Positions 44,543 through 55,008 of a stretch of DNA of 64,000 nt are shown here, one piece after another. The translations under genes were made by a program, and so were the position numbers. Source of the stretch: Desulfovibrio sp. Lineage in GTDB: Bacteria; Desulfobacterota; Desulfovibrionia; Desulfovibrionales; Desulfovibrionaceae. Location: positions 1 to 64,000 of the forward strand of contig JAISTH010000011.1 in the NCBI GenBank assembly GCA_031272715.1, given 5' to 3'. The notes below the pieces were generated by a model. It was not told the origin of the DNA. It searched no databases and saw only the letters and a list, made by a program, of their open reading frames with translations. Position 1 is the first letter of the stretch; each line of letters opens with the position of its first letter.

Positions 44543-45877
44543 ATGGGGTTTTTCTCGGTCGTCAGGAAGTTCTTCGGCGCAGGCCCCGAGCCTGCGCAAG
44601 CCCCCCCGTCCAAGCCCGACGAGGCGACTCAAGGCCCCGCCCCGTCCGCGTCCCCCGTCGACGCCACTCGTCTCACCGTGCTGCTCCGCGAGGCCGAGCC
44701 GCGCCTTTCGGCATGGCTGGCCATCGTCCTCGACGGCGTCGAGGAGTCCGGCCCTCTCCTTGAGGAGCGCATCGGCCTGCTGCTGCGCGCCCTGGAGGTG
44801 CCGGAGGCGGAGGTGGAGGCCTTCGTCGGCGACTTCTCGGCGTGGCTCGTCCGCATGGAGTACAGCCGCGTAGAGGATTTCCGCTCGGAGTTGCAGTATC
44901 GGCTGGCCCTCGCCCTGGATCTGGAGGACGAGGAGGACGAGCGCAGCAGGCTGTTCCTGAAGGTGCGGGAGGGGCTCGCGCGCACCCGGGAGACCTTCTC
45001 CAGGGGACTGGACGCGCTCCTTGCGGGATCGGGGGAACTGGACGCCAAGTTCTGGGAAGGGCTGGAGGAGCTCTTCATCACCTCGGATCTTGGCTACGAT
45101 GCGTCCATGGCTCTCGTGGAGCGTTTGCGGGCCCGTGCGCGCAAGGAGGGGATCCGGCAGGCGTCGGGGATCCGGGAGGCGCTCTGCGCCGAGCTCGAGA
45201 GCGTCTTCACCGTTCCGCGGCGCGTGTCGGCGATCAATCCTCCCGAGGTCGTGCTCATGATAGGGGTCAACGGCGCGGGCAAGACGACCACCATAGCGAA
45301 GCTGGCCCACAGGGCCCGGATGCAGGGGAAGAAGGTCATGATCGCCGCCGGCGACACCTTCAGGGCCGCCGCCGTCGAGCAGCTGCAGGTCTGGGCCGAG
45401 CGCGTCGGCGCGCTCTTCCATGCGAAAGGCCATGGCGCGGAGCCCGCCTCCGTCGCCTACGAGGCCGTCGAGAGAGCCCTCGCCGAAGGGGTGGACATAC
45501 TTTTCGTGGACACCGCAGGCCGGCTCCAGACCAAGGTCAACCTCATGGAGGAGCTGAAGAAGATACGCCAGGTGCTGGGCAGGAAGCATCCCGGCGCCCC
45601 CCATCGCAGCGTGCTGGTCCTGGACGCCACCACGGGGCAGAACGCCCTGTCCCAGGCGAAGCTCTTCAAGGACGCGGCCGGCGTGGACGAACTGATCCTG
45701 ACCAAGCTCGACGGCACGGCCAAGGGGGGCGTCATCGTCGCGGTCGCCATGGCCCACCGCATCCCCATCACCTACGTGGGCCTCGGGGAGAAACTGGAGG
45801 ATCTGCGTCCCTTCGACGGGAGGGACTACGCCAGGGCCCTGCTGGGGGAGGAGATGCCCCGCGGGGACAAGGCGTAG
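44543..45877 (+). CDS. ftsY: signal recognition particle receptor FtsY
   Basis: SRP receptor GTPase at the inner membrane, which accepts SRP-ribosome complexes for cotranslational insertion. The 444-residue product begins with an amphipathic [12 protein letters not shown] membrane-targeting helix, then a Pro/Ala-rich acidic linker (about 15-45), the N domain (helices, about 130-235) and the G domain: [15 protein letters not shown] (G1), [21 protein letters not shown] (G3), [10 protein letters not shown] (G4) and [12 protein letters not shown] at the end. Start ATG 44543 lies after GGAGGAG; the longer frame to 44315 is not protein-like. It is the first core gene right of the accessory stretch. 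Confidence 0.95.
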   Translation: MGFFSVVRKFFGAGPEPAQAPPSKPDEATQGPAPSASPVDATRLTVLLREAEPRLSAWLAIVLDGVEESGPLLEERIGLLLRALEVPEAEVEAFVGDFSAWLVRMEYSRVEDFRSELQYRLALALDLEDEEDERSRLFLKVREGLARTRETFSRGLDALLAGSGELDAKFWEGLEELFITSDLGYDASMALVERLRARARKEGIRQASGIREALCAELESVFTVPRRVSAINPPEVVLMIGVNGAGKTTTIAKLAHRARMQGKKVMIAAGDTFRAAAVEQLQVWAERVGALFHAKGHGAEPASVAYEAVERALAEGVDILFVDTAGRLQTKVNLMEELKKIRQVLGRKHPGAPHRSVLVLDATTGQNALSQAKLFKDAAGVDELILTKLDGTAKGGVIVAVAMAHRIPITYVGLGEKLEDLRPFDGRDYARALLGEEMPRGDKA

Positions 45878-46082
45878 CCGGCCGGGGGGGACGGGCGCGG
45901 ACGCCCGTCCGCGCCTTCGGCGGCGGCCGGCCGCATGCGTCGCAGGCTCTCTTCGCCCCTTCCCGGCCTCCCGGACTCCATGCCCGTTCCGGGACCGTCC
46001 CCGTTCCCGTCCCTGGCCGCCCCCTCTCCCCCGTTTCACCTGCCCCATCCACCCGTCCCCCCTTGCGCAATCGGCACTTTCC

Positions 46083-46108
46083 GAAATTTTTCCCGAAGGA
46101 AAAATTTC
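46083..46108. promoter_or_regulatory. perfect palindrome next to the S10 operon promoter
   Basis: An 11-bp perfect inverted repeat (GAAATTTTTCC, then CGAA, then GGAAAAATTTC) lies three bases before the -35 element at 46112. It may be an operator or UP-like element, or an odd terminator for ftsY (no T-run follows). Confidence 0.6.
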
Positions 46109-46111
46109 CTC

Positions 46112-46140
46112 TTGACCTCCTTCCCGTCTTCGGATACAAC
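46112..46140 (+). promoter_or_regulatory. sigma70-type promoter of the ribosomal protein cluster
   Basis: TTGACC at 46112-46117, a 17-nt spacer and TACAAC at 46135-46140. It is the best hexamer pair between ftsY and rpsJ and sits in a locally less GC-rich stretch. Transcription would start near 46147. Confidence 0.65.
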
Positions 46141-46146
46141 CACCGT

Positions 46147-46626
46147 TTCCGCCGCCGCCGGACATGACCCTCCGGTTGCGGCGGTACATTCCTGGACGGC
46201 AGGGAAGGGCGGGGAAAAGCCCCGTCCTGCAGTGTCCGGGGCGGCCCTCCGCCGCTTCGGGCGTTGACATGTGCAGGCGTTGCCAAATGCCGACAGTGTT
46301 AGGCCGTTCCAGCCCATGCGCGGATCCCCGCCCGGTTTCATAGGATTCCGGACGGTCCGGGGCTGTAAGGTTCGGGGGCGACTCCCCCTTTGGTGACCCT
46401 GCGGGACCCTCCCTCGCCGCTCTCTCCTTGCGGCATGGCCTGGGCAACGCCGGGATGCGTCACGCAGATGGCGCGGGTTCCCACACGGGACCTCGCGACG
46501 ATTCGCCGCCGCTTCCCGGGATCCGCGTCGGGCACCGTCGGAGCGCCGCTGTCCCCATGATCGTCGCGCACAAGGGTTTCACCCCGGCAGGCGGGGAGTT
46601 GTTTCACTTTCTGGGAGTTGTCGCAC
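46147..46626 (+). other. long untranslated leader of the S10 operon
   Basis: About 480 nt between the predicted start and rpsJ, with no protein-like open frame. Strong GC-rich hairpins are possible, such as CCGCCGCCG with CGGTTGCGGCGG around 46148-46182. In E. coli the S10 leader is the site of control by L4; homology of this leader to it could not be recognised. Confidence 0.5.
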
Positions 46627-46944
46627 ATGAGCACGGTTAGCAGCGATCGCATTCGGATCAAGCTCAAGGCCTACGATTACCGCATCCTGGACAAGGCGGT
46701 CGCGGAGATCGTGGACACGGCCCGGAACACCGGCGCCGGAGTGGCGGGTCCCATCCCCCTGCCCACGAACATCCACAAGTACACGATCCAGCGCTCGGTG
46801 CACGTGGACAAGAAGTCCAGGGAACAGTTCGAGATGCGGATACACAAGCGGCTCATGGACATCCTCGAGCCGACGCAGCAGACCGTCGACGCCCTGGGCA
46901 AGCTCTCCCTGCCCGCGGGCGTCGACGTGGAAATCAAGCTCTAA
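46627..46944 (+). CDS. rpsJ: 30S ribosomal protein S10
   Basis: 105 residues, normal length. [17 protein letters not shown] at the N-terminus, the loop [13 protein letters not shown] that reaches into the subunit, and a [17 protein letters not shown] stretch. ATG 46627 was chosen; the frame also offers a TTG at 46618. First gene of the S10-spc-alpha cluster, transcribed with those that follow. Confidence 0.97.
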   Translation: MSTVSSDRIRIKLKAYDYRILDKAVAEIVDTARNTGAGVAGPIPLPTNIHKYTIQRSVHVDKKSREQFEMRIHKRLMDILEPTQQTVDALGKLSLPAGVDVEIKL

Positions 46945-46956
46945 GCGAGGACAGGC

Positions 46957-47586
46957 ATGGCTGAGAAGATGGGCATACTGGGCCGCAAGCTGGGCATGAC
47001 CCGCGTCTTCGCGGACGACGGGGCGGCCGTGGCGGTGACGGTCATCGAGGCCGGGCCCTGTCCCGTGACCCAGGTGAAGACCAGTGAGAAGGACGGGTAC
47101 GACGCCCTGCAGATCGGCTTCGTGCCGGGCAAGGAGAAGCACGTCCCCAAGCCCATGCAGGGGCATTTCGCCAAGGCCGGGACGGGTCTCTTCCGCAAGC
47201 TCCGGGAGATACGTCTCGCCGGCGCGGCGGAGCAGGAGGTCGGGCAGGCCCTCACCGTGGACATGTTCGCGGCGGGCGACGTGGTGAAGGTCACGGGGAC
47301 GAGCATCGGCAAGGGCTACCAGGGGCGCATGCGCCGATGGAACTTCGCCGGCTCCAAGGACTCCCACGGGTGCGAGAAGGTGCATCGCAACAACGGTTCG
47401 GTGGGCAACAACACCTTTCCGGGGCACGTGTTCAAGGGACGCAAGATGGCGGGCCACTGGGGCAACGAGACGGTGACGGAATCCGGCCTGCTCGTCGTCG
47501 CCGTGCGGCCCGCGGACAACGTCCTCCTCGTCAAGGGGGCCGTGCCGGGCCCCAGGAACGGCATTGTGCTCGTGCGCAAGCAGTAG
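46957..47586 (+). CDS. rplC: 50S ribosomal protein L3
   Basis: 209 residues. [13 protein letters not shown] at the start, and the central loop [14 protein letters not shown] that extends toward the peptidyl transferase centre, followed by [20 protein letters not shown]. It binds 23S rRNA early in assembly. Twelve bp after rpsJ, with AGGACAGGC upstream of the ATG. Confidence 0.97.
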   Translation: MAEKMGILGRKLGMTRVFADDGAAVAVTVIEAGPCPVTQVKTSEKDGYDALQIGFVPGKEKHVPKPMQGHFAKAGTGLFRKLREIRLAGAAEQEVGQALTVDMFAAGDVVKVTGTSIGKGYQGRMRRWNFAGSKDSHGCEKVHRNNGSVGNNTFPGHVFKGRKMAGHWGNETVTESGLLVVAVRPADNVLLVKGAVPGPRNGIVLVRKQ

Positions 47587-47595
47587 GGTAGGACG

Positions 47596-48228
47596 ATGGC
47601 CAACGTCAAGGTTTACGATCAGGATCGACAGGAGACGGGCGAGGTGACCCTCGCCGACGACGTCTTCGCCGTCGACGTGCGTCCGGAGATACTGCACCTG
47701 GTGGTGCGCGGCCAGCAGGCCGCGGCCCGGGCCGGCACGCACCAGACGAAGACACGCGCCCTGGTCTCCGGGGGCGGCAACAAGCCCTGGAAGCAGAAGG
47801 GGACGGGTCGGGCCCGCGCGGGTTCCAACCGCTCCCCCATCTGGCGCGGCGGCGCCGTCGTGTTCGGTCCGGCGCCCAGGGACTATTCCTTCAAGGTGAA
47901 CAGCAAGGTGCGGGCCCTGGCCATGAAGATGGCGCTCTCCAGCCATCTGGCCGAGGGGACCCTCATGGTGGTGAAGGGCATCGAACTGCCCGAGGCCAAG
48001 ACGAAGCATTTCGCGAAGGTCGCCTCGACGCTGGGCCTCGAAAAGGCCCTCGTCGTGACCCCGGAGGCGGACGAGGTCCTCGAGCGCAGCGCCCGGAACC
48101 TGCCCGGCGTGACCCTGACCACCCCGGAGCGGCTGAGCGTGGTCGAGATACTGAAGCACAGTCAGCTGGTGCTGCTGGAAGGGGCCGTCGAGCCGGTCCA
48201 CGTCCGCTTCGCCCGGGGGAAGGTGTAG
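47596..48228 (+). CDS. rplD: 50S ribosomal protein L4
   Basis: 210 residues. The extended exit-tunnel loop is visible as RAGTHQTKTRALVSGGGNKP and QKGTGRARAGSNRSPIWRGG. L4 lines the nascent-peptide tunnel and in some bacteria represses its own operon by binding the S10 leader. Overlaps closely with rplW (2 bp gap). Confidence 0.97.
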   Translation: MANVKVYDQDRQETGEVTLADDVFAVDVRPEILHLVVRGQQAAARAGTHQTKTRALVSGGGNKPWKQKGTGRARAGSNRSPIWRGGAVVFGPAPRDYSFKVNSKVRALAMKMALSSHLAEGTLMVVKGIELPEAKTKHFAKVASTLGLEKALVVTPEADEVLERSARNLPGVTLTTPERLSVVEILKHSQLVLLEGAVEPVHVRFARGKV

Positions 48229-48230
48229 CC

Positions 48231-48521
48231 ATGGAACTGACCAGCGTGCTGCTGAAGCCGGTCCAGACGGAAAAGGCGACCGAACTCAGGGAGAAGAGGA
48301 ACCAGGTCACCTTCTACGTCCATCCCGACGCCAACAAGATGGAGATCGCCAAGGCCGTCGAGTCGGCCTTCGACGTCAAGGTCACGGCCGTCAACGTGTC
48401 CCGCAAGGCGCCCCGGTTGCGGATGCGCCGCCACAAGCCGGGCACCGTCCCGGGCAGCAAGAAGGCCTACGTGACCCTGCGCGATGGAGACAGCATAGAG
48501 ATGCTTGAGGGAGGTGCCTGA
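48231..48521 (+). CDS. rplW: 50S ribosomal protein L23
   Basis: 96 residues, normal length. [16 protein letters not shown] at the N-terminus and [19 protein letters not shown] near the loop. It forms the docking site for trigger factor and SRP at the tunnel exit. Confidence 0.96.
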   Translation: MELTSVLLKPVQTEKATELREKRNQVTFYVHPDANKMEIAKAVESAFDVKVTAVNVSRKAPRLRMRRHKPGTVPGSKKAYVTLRDGDSIEMLEGGA

Positions 48522-48523
48522 TC

Positions 48524-49354
48524 ATGGCCGTTCGCAAGCTGAAACCCACCTCGGCCGGACGGCGCTTCCAGACGGTCTCGGATTTCGAGGAGATCACCAG
48601 GAGCCGCCCGGAGAAGTCCCTCACGGAGGGGCTCTCCCGCAAGTCCGGCCGCAACAACGCGGGTCGCATCACCAGCCGCCGCCGCGGCGGGGGCAACAAG
48701 CGCCTGTACCGCCTCGTGGACTTCCGGCGCGACAAGAAAGGGATAGAGGCCAGGGTGGCGCACATCGAGTACGATCCCAACCGCACCGCCCGGATCGCCC
48801 TGCTCCACTACGTGGACGGGGAGAAGCGATACATCCTCGCCCCCGTGGGCCTGAACGCCGGCGACAGGATCCTGGCCGGCGAGGGGGCCGACATCAAGCC
48901 CGGCAACGCCCTGCCCATGGCGAAGATCCCCGTGGGCACCGTCATCCACAACGTGGAGCTCAACCCCGGCAAGGGCGGCCAGCTGTGCCGCGCCGCCGGC
49001 ACCTACGCCCAGCTCGTGGCCAAGGAGGGGCACCACGCCCTGCTGCGCCTCCCCTCCGGCGAGGTGCGCAAGGTGCTTTCCGCGTGCATGGCGACGGTGG
49101 GGCAGGTGGGCAACATCCACCACGAGAACATCTCGCTGGGCAAGGCCGGCCGCAACCGCTGGCTGGGCCGCAGGCCCTGCGTCCGGGGCGTCGCCATGAA
49201 CCCCATCGACCATCCCCTGGGCGGCGGCGAGGGCAGGAGTTCCGGAGGCCGCCATCCCGTGTCCCCCTGGGGCATGCCGGCGAAGGGCTACAAGACCAGG
49301 GACGCGAAGAAGCCCTCCTCCCGCCTGATCGTGAAACGCCGCGGGCAGAAGTAG
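48524..49354 (+). CDS. rplB: 50S ribosomal protein L2
   Basis: 276 residues. [19 protein letters not shown] near residue 46, the RNA-binding domain, and the C-terminal [13 protein letters not shown] stretch with the conserved His near the peptidyl transferase centre, ending VKRRGQK. Two bp after rplW. Confidence 0.97.
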   Translation: MAVRKLKPTSAGRRFQTVSDFEEITRSRPEKSLTEGLSRKSGRNNAGRITSRRRGGGNKRLYRLVDFRRDKKGIEARVAHIEYDPNRTARIALLHYVDGEKRYILAPVGLNAGDRILAGEGADIKPGNALPMAKIPVGTVIHNVELNPGKGGQLCRAAGTYAQLVAKEGHHALLRLPSGEVRKVLSACMATVGQVGNIHHENISLGKAGRNRWLGRRPCVRGVAMNPIDHPLGGGEGRSSGGRHPVSPWGMPAKGYKTRDAKKPSSRLIVKRRGQK

Positions 49355-49390
49355 CGGGTCCGTGCCAGGACCAAGACGCAGGAGTCGTAC

Positions 49391-49675
49391 ATGCCGAGAT
49401 CATTGAAGAAGGGCCCCTTCGTGGACTCCCACCTGAGGCAGAAGGTGGACGCCGCCGTTTCCAGCGGCGACCGCCGCGTGCTCAAGACCTGGTCCAGGCG
49501 CTCGACCATCCTTCCGGAAATGGTCGGGCTCACCTTCGCCGTGCACAACGGCAAGAAGTTCGTGCCGGTCTTCGTCACCGAGAACATGGTCGGCCACAAG
49601 CTCGGGGAGTTCTCCCCCACCAGGACCTTCCACGGCCACGCCGCCGACAAGAAGGCCAAGGCCGGCAAAAAGTAG
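49391..49675 (+). CDS. rpsS: 30S ribosomal protein S19
   Basis: 94 residues: [15 protein letters not shown], then [14 protein letters not shown] and [15 protein letters not shown]. It lies in the subunit head next to S13 and contacts tRNA region elements. Confidence 0.97.
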   Translation: MPRSLKKGPFVDSHLRQKVDAAVSSGDRRVLKTWSRRSTILPEMVGLTFAVHNGKKFVPVFVTENMVGHKLGEFSPTRTFHGHAADKKAKAGKK

Positions 49676-49684
49676 GTTGCTCCC

Positions 49685-50014
49685 ATGAAATTCACCTCAG
49701 TGGCCAAATACCTGCGGGTCTCGCCGCAGAAGACGCGCCTGGTGGCCGACAACATACGGGGATTGATCGCCGAGGACGCCCTCAGCCTCCTCCGCGTCAC
49801 CTTCACGAAACCCGCCGCGGCCCTGCTCAAGGTGGTGAAGAGCGCGGTGGCCAACGCCGACGAGGCCAAGGCGGATCTCGACTCCCTGGTCGTCGGCGAG
49901 GTCCGCGTGGACGAGGGGCCGTCCTGGAAGCGCTTCCTCCCCCGGGCCCAGGGCAGGGCCAACAGGATCACCAAGCGCACGAGCCACATCACCGTCACCC
50001 TGGTGGAGGAATAG
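49685..50014 (+). CDS. rplV: 50S ribosomal protein L22
   Basis: 109 residues: [19 protein letters not shown] at the start, and the tunnel beta-hairpin region [18 protein letters not shown] at the end. Overlap of one base region with the next gene: the stop TAG is followed at once by the rpsC ATG. Confidence 0.97.
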   Translation: MKFTSVAKYLRVSPQKTRLVADNIRGLIAEDALSLLRVTFTKPAAALLKVVKSAVANADEAKADLDSLVVGEVRVDEGPSWKRFLPRAQGRANRITKRTSHITVTLVEE

Positions 50015-50015
50015 C

Positions 50016-50657
50016 ATGGGCCAGAAAGTTCATCCCTACGGCTTCCGCCTCGGGTACAACAAGCAGTGGCAGTCCAGGTGGTTCAGCAAGAAGGAGTATC
50101 CCGCCTTCGTCCACGAGGACAGCAGGATACGCACCCACGTGAAGAAGCTCCTCCACCACGCCGGACTCTCCCGCATCGAGATCGAGCGGGCCGGCGGCAA
50201 GGTGCGCCTGGTGCTCCACACCGCCCGGCCCGGCATCGTCATCGGCCGCAAGGGCGTCGAGATCGAGAAGCTGCGGAACGATCTGCGCCGCAAGTACGGC
50301 AAGGAATTCTCCCTGGAGGTCACCGAGATCCGCCGCCCCGAGGTGGAGGCGCAGCTGGTGGCCGAGAACATCGCCCAGCAGCTGGAGCGCCGCGTGGCCT
50401 TCCGGCGGGCCATGAAGCGGACCGTGTCCCTGACGCGGAAGTTCGGGGGGGAGGGCATCAAGGTCACCTGTGCCGGCCGTCTGGCCGGGGCGGAGATCGC
50501 GAGGACGGAATGGTACCGGGACGGCAGGGTGCCGCTGCACACCCTCCGGGCCGACATCGACTACGGTTTCGCCGAGGCGAAGACCACCTACGGCATCATC
50601 GGCGTGAAGGTCTGGATCTACAAGGGCGAAATCCTTGACAACGAGGTCGAACAGTAA
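50016..50657 (+). CDS. rpsC: 30S ribosomal protein S3
   Basis: 213 residues: [14 protein letters not shown], the KH domain with [14 protein letters not shown], and the C-terminal domain with [24 protein letters not shown]. Its TAA shares an A with the rplP ATG, so the two are translationally coupled. Confidence 0.97.
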   Translation: MGQKVHPYGFRLGYNKQWQSRWFSKKEYPAFVHEDSRIRTHVKKLLHHAGLSRIEIERAGGKVRLVLHTARPGIVIGRKGVEIEKLRNDLRRKYGKEFSLEVTEIRRPEVEAQLVAENIAQQLERRVAFRRAMKRTVSLTRKFGGEGIKVTCAGRLAGAEIARTEWYRDGRVPLHTLRADIDYGFAEAKTTYGIIGVKVWIYKGEILDNEVEQ

Positions 50658-51070
50658 TGCTTGCGCCAAAGAAGATGAAATTCCGCAAGTGGCAGAAGGG
50701 CCGCTTGCGGGGCCTCGCATGTCGCGGCGCCACCGTCGCCTTCGGGGACATAGGTCTCAAGGCGGTCGAGCACGGGCATCTGAGCAGCCAGCAGATAGAG
50801 GCGGCCCGCGTCGCGATGATGCGGCACATCAAGCGCGGGGGCAAGGTCTGGATACGGATCTTCCCCGACAGGCCCGTGACGGCGAAGCCCCTGGAGACCC
50901 GGCAGGGTTCCGGGAAGGGGGCCCAGGTGGGCTGGTGCGCGCCGGTGAAGCCGGGCAGGGTCCTCTACGAGATCAAGGGCGTCACCCTCGACCTTGCCAA
51001 GGAGGCCTTGACCAGGGCGGCCCACAAGCTCCCCATCAAGACCGTCATCGTGACGAAGGAGGAGCTGTAG
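50657..51070 (+). CDS. rplP: 50S ribosomal protein L16
   Basis: 137 residues: [39 protein letters not shown] and the C-terminal helix. It organises the tRNA A-site region of the large subunit. Confidence 0.97.
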   Translation: MLAPKKMKFRKWQKGRLRGLACRGATVAFGDIGLKAVEHGHLSSQQIEAARVAMMRHIKRGGKVWIRIFPDRPVTAKPLETRQGSGKGAQVGWCAPVKPGRVLYEIKGVTLDLAKEALTRAAHKLPIKTVIVTKEEL

Positions 51071-51307
51071 ATGGCCCGCAAGAAGGATTTCCCCACGGCC
51101 GAAGAGCTCCGGGGACTGAGCGACGAGGAGCTCGTCGCCACCCTCGCCCGGACCCGGAAGGAGCACATGCAGAGTCGCTTCAAGCACGCCCTGGCCCAGC
51201 TGGAGAGGACCTCCCAGCTCAAGGCCATGCGGCGGCAGGTGGCCCGCGTGGCCACGGTGCTCGCGGAGAGGCGGGCCGGGAGCGGCGGCGGGGCCGGACA
51301 GCAATAG
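51071..51307 (+). CDS. rpmC: 50S ribosomal protein L29
   Basis: 78 residues, two-helix protein: LRGLSDEELVATLARTRKEH and a second helix QLKAMRRQVARVATVLAE, with a Gly-rich tail. Starts directly after the rplP stop. Confidence 0.93.
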   Translation: MARKKDFPTAEELRGLSDEELVATLARTRKEHMQSRFKHALAQLERTSQLKAMRRQVARVATVLAERRAGSGGGAGQQ

Positions 51308-51373
51308 CCGCCGGGACGCCGGACGGACCGGCGCGCGGCGCGACAACGGAAGCAGAAAGCCGAGGGGCGAGCG

Positions 51374-51637
51374 ATGCAATCTCTGGAGAACCGCAAGGGG
51401 AGGACCCTCACCGGGATCGTTGTGAGCGACAAGAACGACAAGACCATCGTCGTGCGGGTCGAGACCCTGGTGAAACATCCCCTCCTGAAGAAGTACGTCA
51501 GGCGGCGGAAGAAGTTCACGGCCCACGACCCCGCCAACGAGTGCGGAGTGGGGGACAAGGTGCGGATCGTGGAGTTCAGGCCCATGTCCAGGAACAAGCG
51601 ATGGCATCTGGTCTCCGTCATCGAGAAGGCCGTGTAG
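51374..51637 (+). CDS. rpsQ: 30S ribosomal protein S17
   Basis: 87 residues, OB-fold: KGRTLTGIVVSDKNDKTIVV, KKYVRRRKKFTAHDP and VRIVEFRPMSRNKRWHLV. A gap of 225 bp to rplN follows, much longer than usual; it contains no gene I can support. Confidence 0.96.
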   Translation: MQSLENRKGRTLTGIVVSDKNDKTIVVRVETLVKHPLLKKYVRRRKKFTAHDPANECGVGDKVRIVEFRPMSRNKRWHLVSVIEKAV

Positions 51638-51862
51638 GACAGTGATCCGCCGGCGGGGCGGAGGCGTCCGGGTCGTTCCGGGCGTCGCGGCCTCGCTGGA
51701 AGAGGGCGGACGTGTCCCGTCGGCGACGGAACCGCGTCCGGGGAGTTCCCCGGGCGGCGGAGGCCGGCGGGAGGAGAGCAACCCCATCAAGGAACGCAAC
51801 GGAGGCCGCTTTTCCGCCCCTGTTCCGCGCAGGCGGGCGGGGGTACGGGCGGGCATGAGAAG

Positions 51863-52231
51863 ATGATCCAGGTCGAGACAACGCTGCAGGTCGCCGACAA
51901 CTCCGGCGCCAAGAAGGTCGCCTGCATCAAGGTGCTTGGGGGATCCCACCGGCGCTACGCCTCGGTGGGGGACGTGATCGTGGTCTCCGTGAAGGAGGCC
52001 ATCCCCCACAGCAAGGTGAAGAAGGGCGACGTGATGAAGGCCGTCATCGTGCGCACGGCCAAGGAAGTGCGCCGCATGGACGGCTCCTACATCAAGTTCG
52101 ACGGCAATGCGGCCGTTCTCCTGTCCGCCCAGGGCGAACCCGTGGGAACGCGCATCTTCGGCCCGGTCGCGAGGGAACTGCGGGCCCAGAACTTCATGAA
52201 GATCATTTCCCTTGCGCCGGAGGTCCTCTAG
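51863..52231 (+). CDS. rplN: 50S ribosomal protein L14
   Basis: 122 residues: [36 protein letters not shown] and VFGP-like [10 protein letters not shown] near the end. It forms part of the intersubunit bridge and binds RsfS in other bacteria. Unusually large spacer upstream. Confidence 0.97.
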   Translation: MIQVETTLQVADNSGAKKVACIKVLGGSHRRYASVGDVIVVSVKEAIPHSKVKKGDVMKAVIVRTAKEVRRMDGSYIKFDGNAAVLLSAQGEPVGTRIFGPVARELRAQNFMKIISLAPEVL

Positions 52232-52295
52232 GCGGCGCGCCGGGGTTTCCGGCCGCGTCCCGTCCGGGGAGGGCATCCGCGAGGAGTCGAGAACG

Positions 52296-52640
52296 ATGAA
52301 AGCCTATCGCATCCGCGTGAACGACACGGTCATGGTGATCGCCGGCAAGGACGCCGGCAAGCAGGGCAAGGTGCTGAAGATCCTCCACAAGAGCGACAGG
52401 GTGCTCGTGGAGAAGGCCAACATGATCAAGCGGCACGTCAAGCCCAATCCCTACGCCTCCCAGCGGGGGGGCATCTTCGACAGGGAGGCGCCGATACACG
52501 TCTCCAACGTGATGGTGATGTGCGAGGCCTGCGGCAAGGCCACCCGCGTCGGGTACCGGCAGGTCGAGAGGGACGGCAGGGCCGCGAAGGTCCGCTTCTG
52601 CAAGAAGTGCAACGAGGTGCTGGACAAGCACCGGCCCTGA
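52296..52640 (+). CDS. rplX: 50S ribosomal protein L24 with C-terminal CxxC pairs
   Basis: 114 residues. The KOW core [20 protein letters not shown] is followed by the usual L24 body and a C-terminal CEAC...CKKC ribbon (about 77-109), as in Desulfovibrio L24, probably zinc-binding. ATG 52296 was chosen, since the open frame to 52212 overlaps rplN and is not L24-like. Confidence 0.95.
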   Translation: MKAYRIRVNDTVMVIAGKDAGKQGKVLKILHKSDRVLVEKANMIKRHVKPNPYASQRGGIFDREAPIHVSNVMVMCEACGKATRVGYRQVERDGRAAKVRFCKKCNEVLDKHRP

Positions 52641-52780
52641 CCGGCACGTGGCCGGCGGCCGCCGGCGTCGCCAGCGGACAGGGATTTCCTCGGTCCGCAA
52701 CACAAGGAATCACACGGAGGGCGCTTCCTCCCCGGATCTCGGACGGCACGGATCGCGGGGTAACGGCGCAGACAAGCCTG

Positions 52781-53320
52781 ATGACACGCCTGGAAAAGAT
52801 ATACAGGGAGAAGGTCGTCCCGGTCCTGCAGCAGGAGTTCAGCTACACCAGCAGCATGCAGTTGCCCTGTCTCGAGAAGATATCGGTGAACATAGGACTG
52901 GGGGCCGCCACGCAGAACGACAAGCTCATGGACGAGGCCGTGGCCGAGCTCACCGCCATCGCGGGGCAGAAGGCCGTGGTCACCCGGGCGAAGAAGTCCA
53001 TCGCCGCCTTCAAGCTGCGGGCGGGCATGCCCATCGGCTGTCGCGTCACGCTGCGCAAGGACAGGATGTGGGACTTCCTGGACAAGCTCATGAACTTCGC
53101 CCTGCCCCGGGTCAGGGACTTCCGGGGCGTGGCCGACAGGGGCTTCGACGGCCGCGGGAACTTCACCCTGGGCATCAAGGAGCACACGATCTTCCCCGAG
53201 ATCGAGATCGACCGCGTGGAGAACCCCAAGGGGCTGAACGTCACCATCGTCACCTCGGCGGCCACGGACAAGGAAGGGAAGTTCCTCCTGGACAAGCTGG
53301 GGATGCCGTTCCGCAAGTAG
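52781..53320 (+). CDS. rplE: 50S ribosomal protein L5
   Basis: 179 residues: [37 protein letters not shown], and the C-terminal [20 protein letters not shown]. Binds 5S rRNA and contacts P-site tRNA. No good Shine-Dalgarno lies before ATG 52781, and the spacer after rplX is 140 bp. Confidence 0.96.
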   Translation: MTRLEKIYREKVVPVLQQEFSYTSSMQLPCLEKISVNIGLGAATQNDKLMDEAVAELTAIAGQKAVVTRAKKSIAAFKLRAGMPIGCRVTLRKDRMWDFLDKLMNFALPRVRDFRGVADRGFDGRGNFTLGIKEHTIFPEIEIDRVENPKGLNVTIVTSAATDKEGKFLLDKLGMPFRK

Positions 53321-53371
53321 GCGACCGCGGCGGACGCCACGGTCGCGGCAACACAACGTGAGGAGACAGAC

Positions 53372-53557
53372 ATGTCGCGTACTTCGCTGGAAGTGAAGGC
53401 GGCCCGCAAGCCGAAATTCCGCTCCCGGGCCTACAACAGATGCCCCCTGTGCGGGCGTCCCAGGGCGTTCCTGCGCCAGTTCGGGGTGTGCCGGATATGC
53501 TTCCGGGGCATGGCCCTGCGGGGCGAGCTGCCGGGAGTGCGCAAGTCCAGCTGGTAA
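53372..53557 (+). CDS. rpsN: 30S ribosomal protein S14, zinc-binding type
   Basis: 61 residues, short type Z form with the four zinc ligands in [20 protein letters not shown] and the [20 protein letters not shown] end ([18 protein letters not shown]). GAGGAGA lies before the ATG. Confidence 0.97.
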   Translation: MSRTSLEVKAARKPKFRSRAYNRCPLCGRPRAFLRQFGVCRICFRGMALRGELPGVRKSSW

Positions 53558-53594
53558 CGCCGGAGGGGACGCCCCCTCCTCCAAGGAGCACGAG

Positions 53595-53975
53595 ATGCTG
53601 ACAGATCCCATTGCGGACATGCTCACCCGCATCCGCAACGCACATTTGGCACTGCACAAGGAAGTGAACGTGCCCCGCTCGAAGATGAAGGAGGCCATAG
53701 CCGGCATCCTGAAGAGCGAGGGCTACGTGGACGAGGTGAAGAGCGAGGGCTCCGCCATCACCATCACCCTGAAGTACCTGAAGGGCAAGCCCGCCATCAC
53801 GGGACTGCGCCGCATGAGCAGCCCGGGACGCAGGGTGTACGTGAACGCGGGGAGCATCCCCAGGGTCCAGAACGGCCTCGGCATCTGCATCCTCTCCACG
53901 TCCCGGGGAGTGCTGGACGGGGTGAGCGCCCACGAACGGAAGGTGGGCGGCGAACTGCTGTGCGAGATCTGGTAG
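53595..53975 (+). CDS. rpsH: 30S ribosomal protein S8
   Basis: 126 residues: [30 protein letters not shown] [13 protein letters not shown] and the closing [11 protein letters not shown]...GGELLCEIW. In E. coli S8 is the spc operon repressor; no matching site was recognised here. Confidence 0.97.
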   Translation: MLTDPIADMLTRIRNAHLALHKEVNVPRSKMKEAIAGILKSEGYVDEVKSEGSAITITLKYLKGKPAITGLRRMSSPGRRVYVNAGSIPRVQNGLGICILSTSRGVLDGVSAHERKVGGELLCEIW

Positions 53976-54076
53976 GACGCGTCGCCGTCCCGGTCGACCG
54001 CGCCCGGACAGGACGCGCAGGTCCGTCGCGTCCCCGGGACGGGGCGGGCGGTCAAACAGCGTGAGGTCTTTTTCCC

Positions 54077-54631
54077 ATGTCCAACACTGACAAGTCCAGA
54101 ATAGGGAAGTTGCCCATACCCGTTCCCTCGGGGGTCGAGGTGAAGATCGGGAGCGACACGGTGGAGGTGAAGGGGCCGAGAGGGTCCTTGGCCACGCCCC
54201 TGTGCCCCCTGCTCGACTACGAGATCGCCGACGGCCACGTGCGCCTGTCGACCCGGGACGACTCCCGCCAGAGCCGCTCCCAGCACGGGCTGCGCAGGAC
54301 GCTCCTCGCCAACTGCATCGAGGGCGTGACCAAGGGGTTCTCCAAGGCCCTGGAGGTCATCGGGGTCGGCTACAGGGTCGCCGTCAAGGGCAACCTGATC
54401 GAGCTGGCGGTTGGCTACTCCCATCCCGTGCTGGTGGAGCTGCCCGCGGGGATCAAGGCGCAGGCCGAGGGGCAGGTGCTGACCGTCTCCGGCAACGACA
54501 AGGTCCAGGTCGGGGAGTTCGCGGCCCGCATACGGCGCATCCGCAAGCCCGAGCCCTACAAGGGCAAGGGCATCAAGTACACCACCGAGACGATCCGCCG
54601 CAAGGTGGGCAAGTCCGGCGGCAAGAAGTGA
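54077..54631 (+). CDS. rplF: 50S ribosomal protein L6
   Basis: 184 residues, two similar domains: SRIGKLPIPVPSGVEV and VKGPRGSL in the first, GVGYRVAVKGN and the signature RIRKPEPYKGKGIKY in the second. Confidence 0.97.
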   Translation: MSNTDKSRIGKLPIPVPSGVEVKIGSDTVEVKGPRGSLATPLCPLLDYEIADGHVRLSTRDDSRQSRSQHGLRRTLLANCIEGVTKGFSKALEVIGVGYRVAVKGNLIELAVGYSHPVLVELPAGIKAQAEGQVLTVSGNDKVQVGEFAARIRRIRKPEPYKGKGIKYTTETIRRKVGKSGGKK

Positions 54632-54647
54632 CGACGAGGTGCATCCC

Positions 54648-55007
54648 ATGCAAGCGAGCAAGAACCAGGCGCGGCACCACCGCAAGATACGCATCCGGAA
54701 GAAGGTGAACGGCACGGCCCAGCGCCCGAGGCTGGTGGTCTTCAGGTCGAACATGCACATCTACGCCCAGATCGTGAACGACAAGGAGGGTTCGGTGCTG
54801 GCCGCCGCATCCACCCTGACGCTTTCGCGACAGGGGACGGCCGTGGGCTGCAACGTCGGCGGCGCGACGCAGGTGGGCAAGGAGATCGCGCGGCTGGCCA
54901 AGGACAAGGGCATAGGCAAGGTGGTCTTCGACCGCAACGGGTATCTCTATCACGGCCGCGTGAAAGCGGTTGCAGACGGCGCCCGGGAAGGCGGCCTGGA
55001 GTTCTGA
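54648..55007 (+). CDS. rplR: 50S ribosomal protein L18
   Basis: 119 residues: basic N-terminal tail [35 protein letters not shown] and [16 protein letters not shown]. Binds 5S rRNA. ATG 54648 has GAGGTG eight bases before it; a GTG at 54639 is the alternative. Confidence 0.96.
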   Translation: MQASKNQARHHRKIRIRKKVNGTAQRPRLVVFRSNMHIYAQIVNDKEGSVLAAASTLTLSRQGTAVGCNVGGATQVGKEIARLAKDKGIGKVVFDRNGYLYHGRVKAVADGAREGGLEF

Positions 55008-55008
55008 T

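Noticed and set aside
46254..46300. TTGACA at 46264 as the rpsJ promoter
   Set aside because: No acceptable -10 hexamer lies 15-19 bp downstream; the pair at 46112-46140 is far better.
51638..51862. Hidden gene between rpsQ and rplN
   Set aside because: The only open frame (74 codons) is Gly/Arg-rich without homology that I recognise and has no ribosome-binding site.
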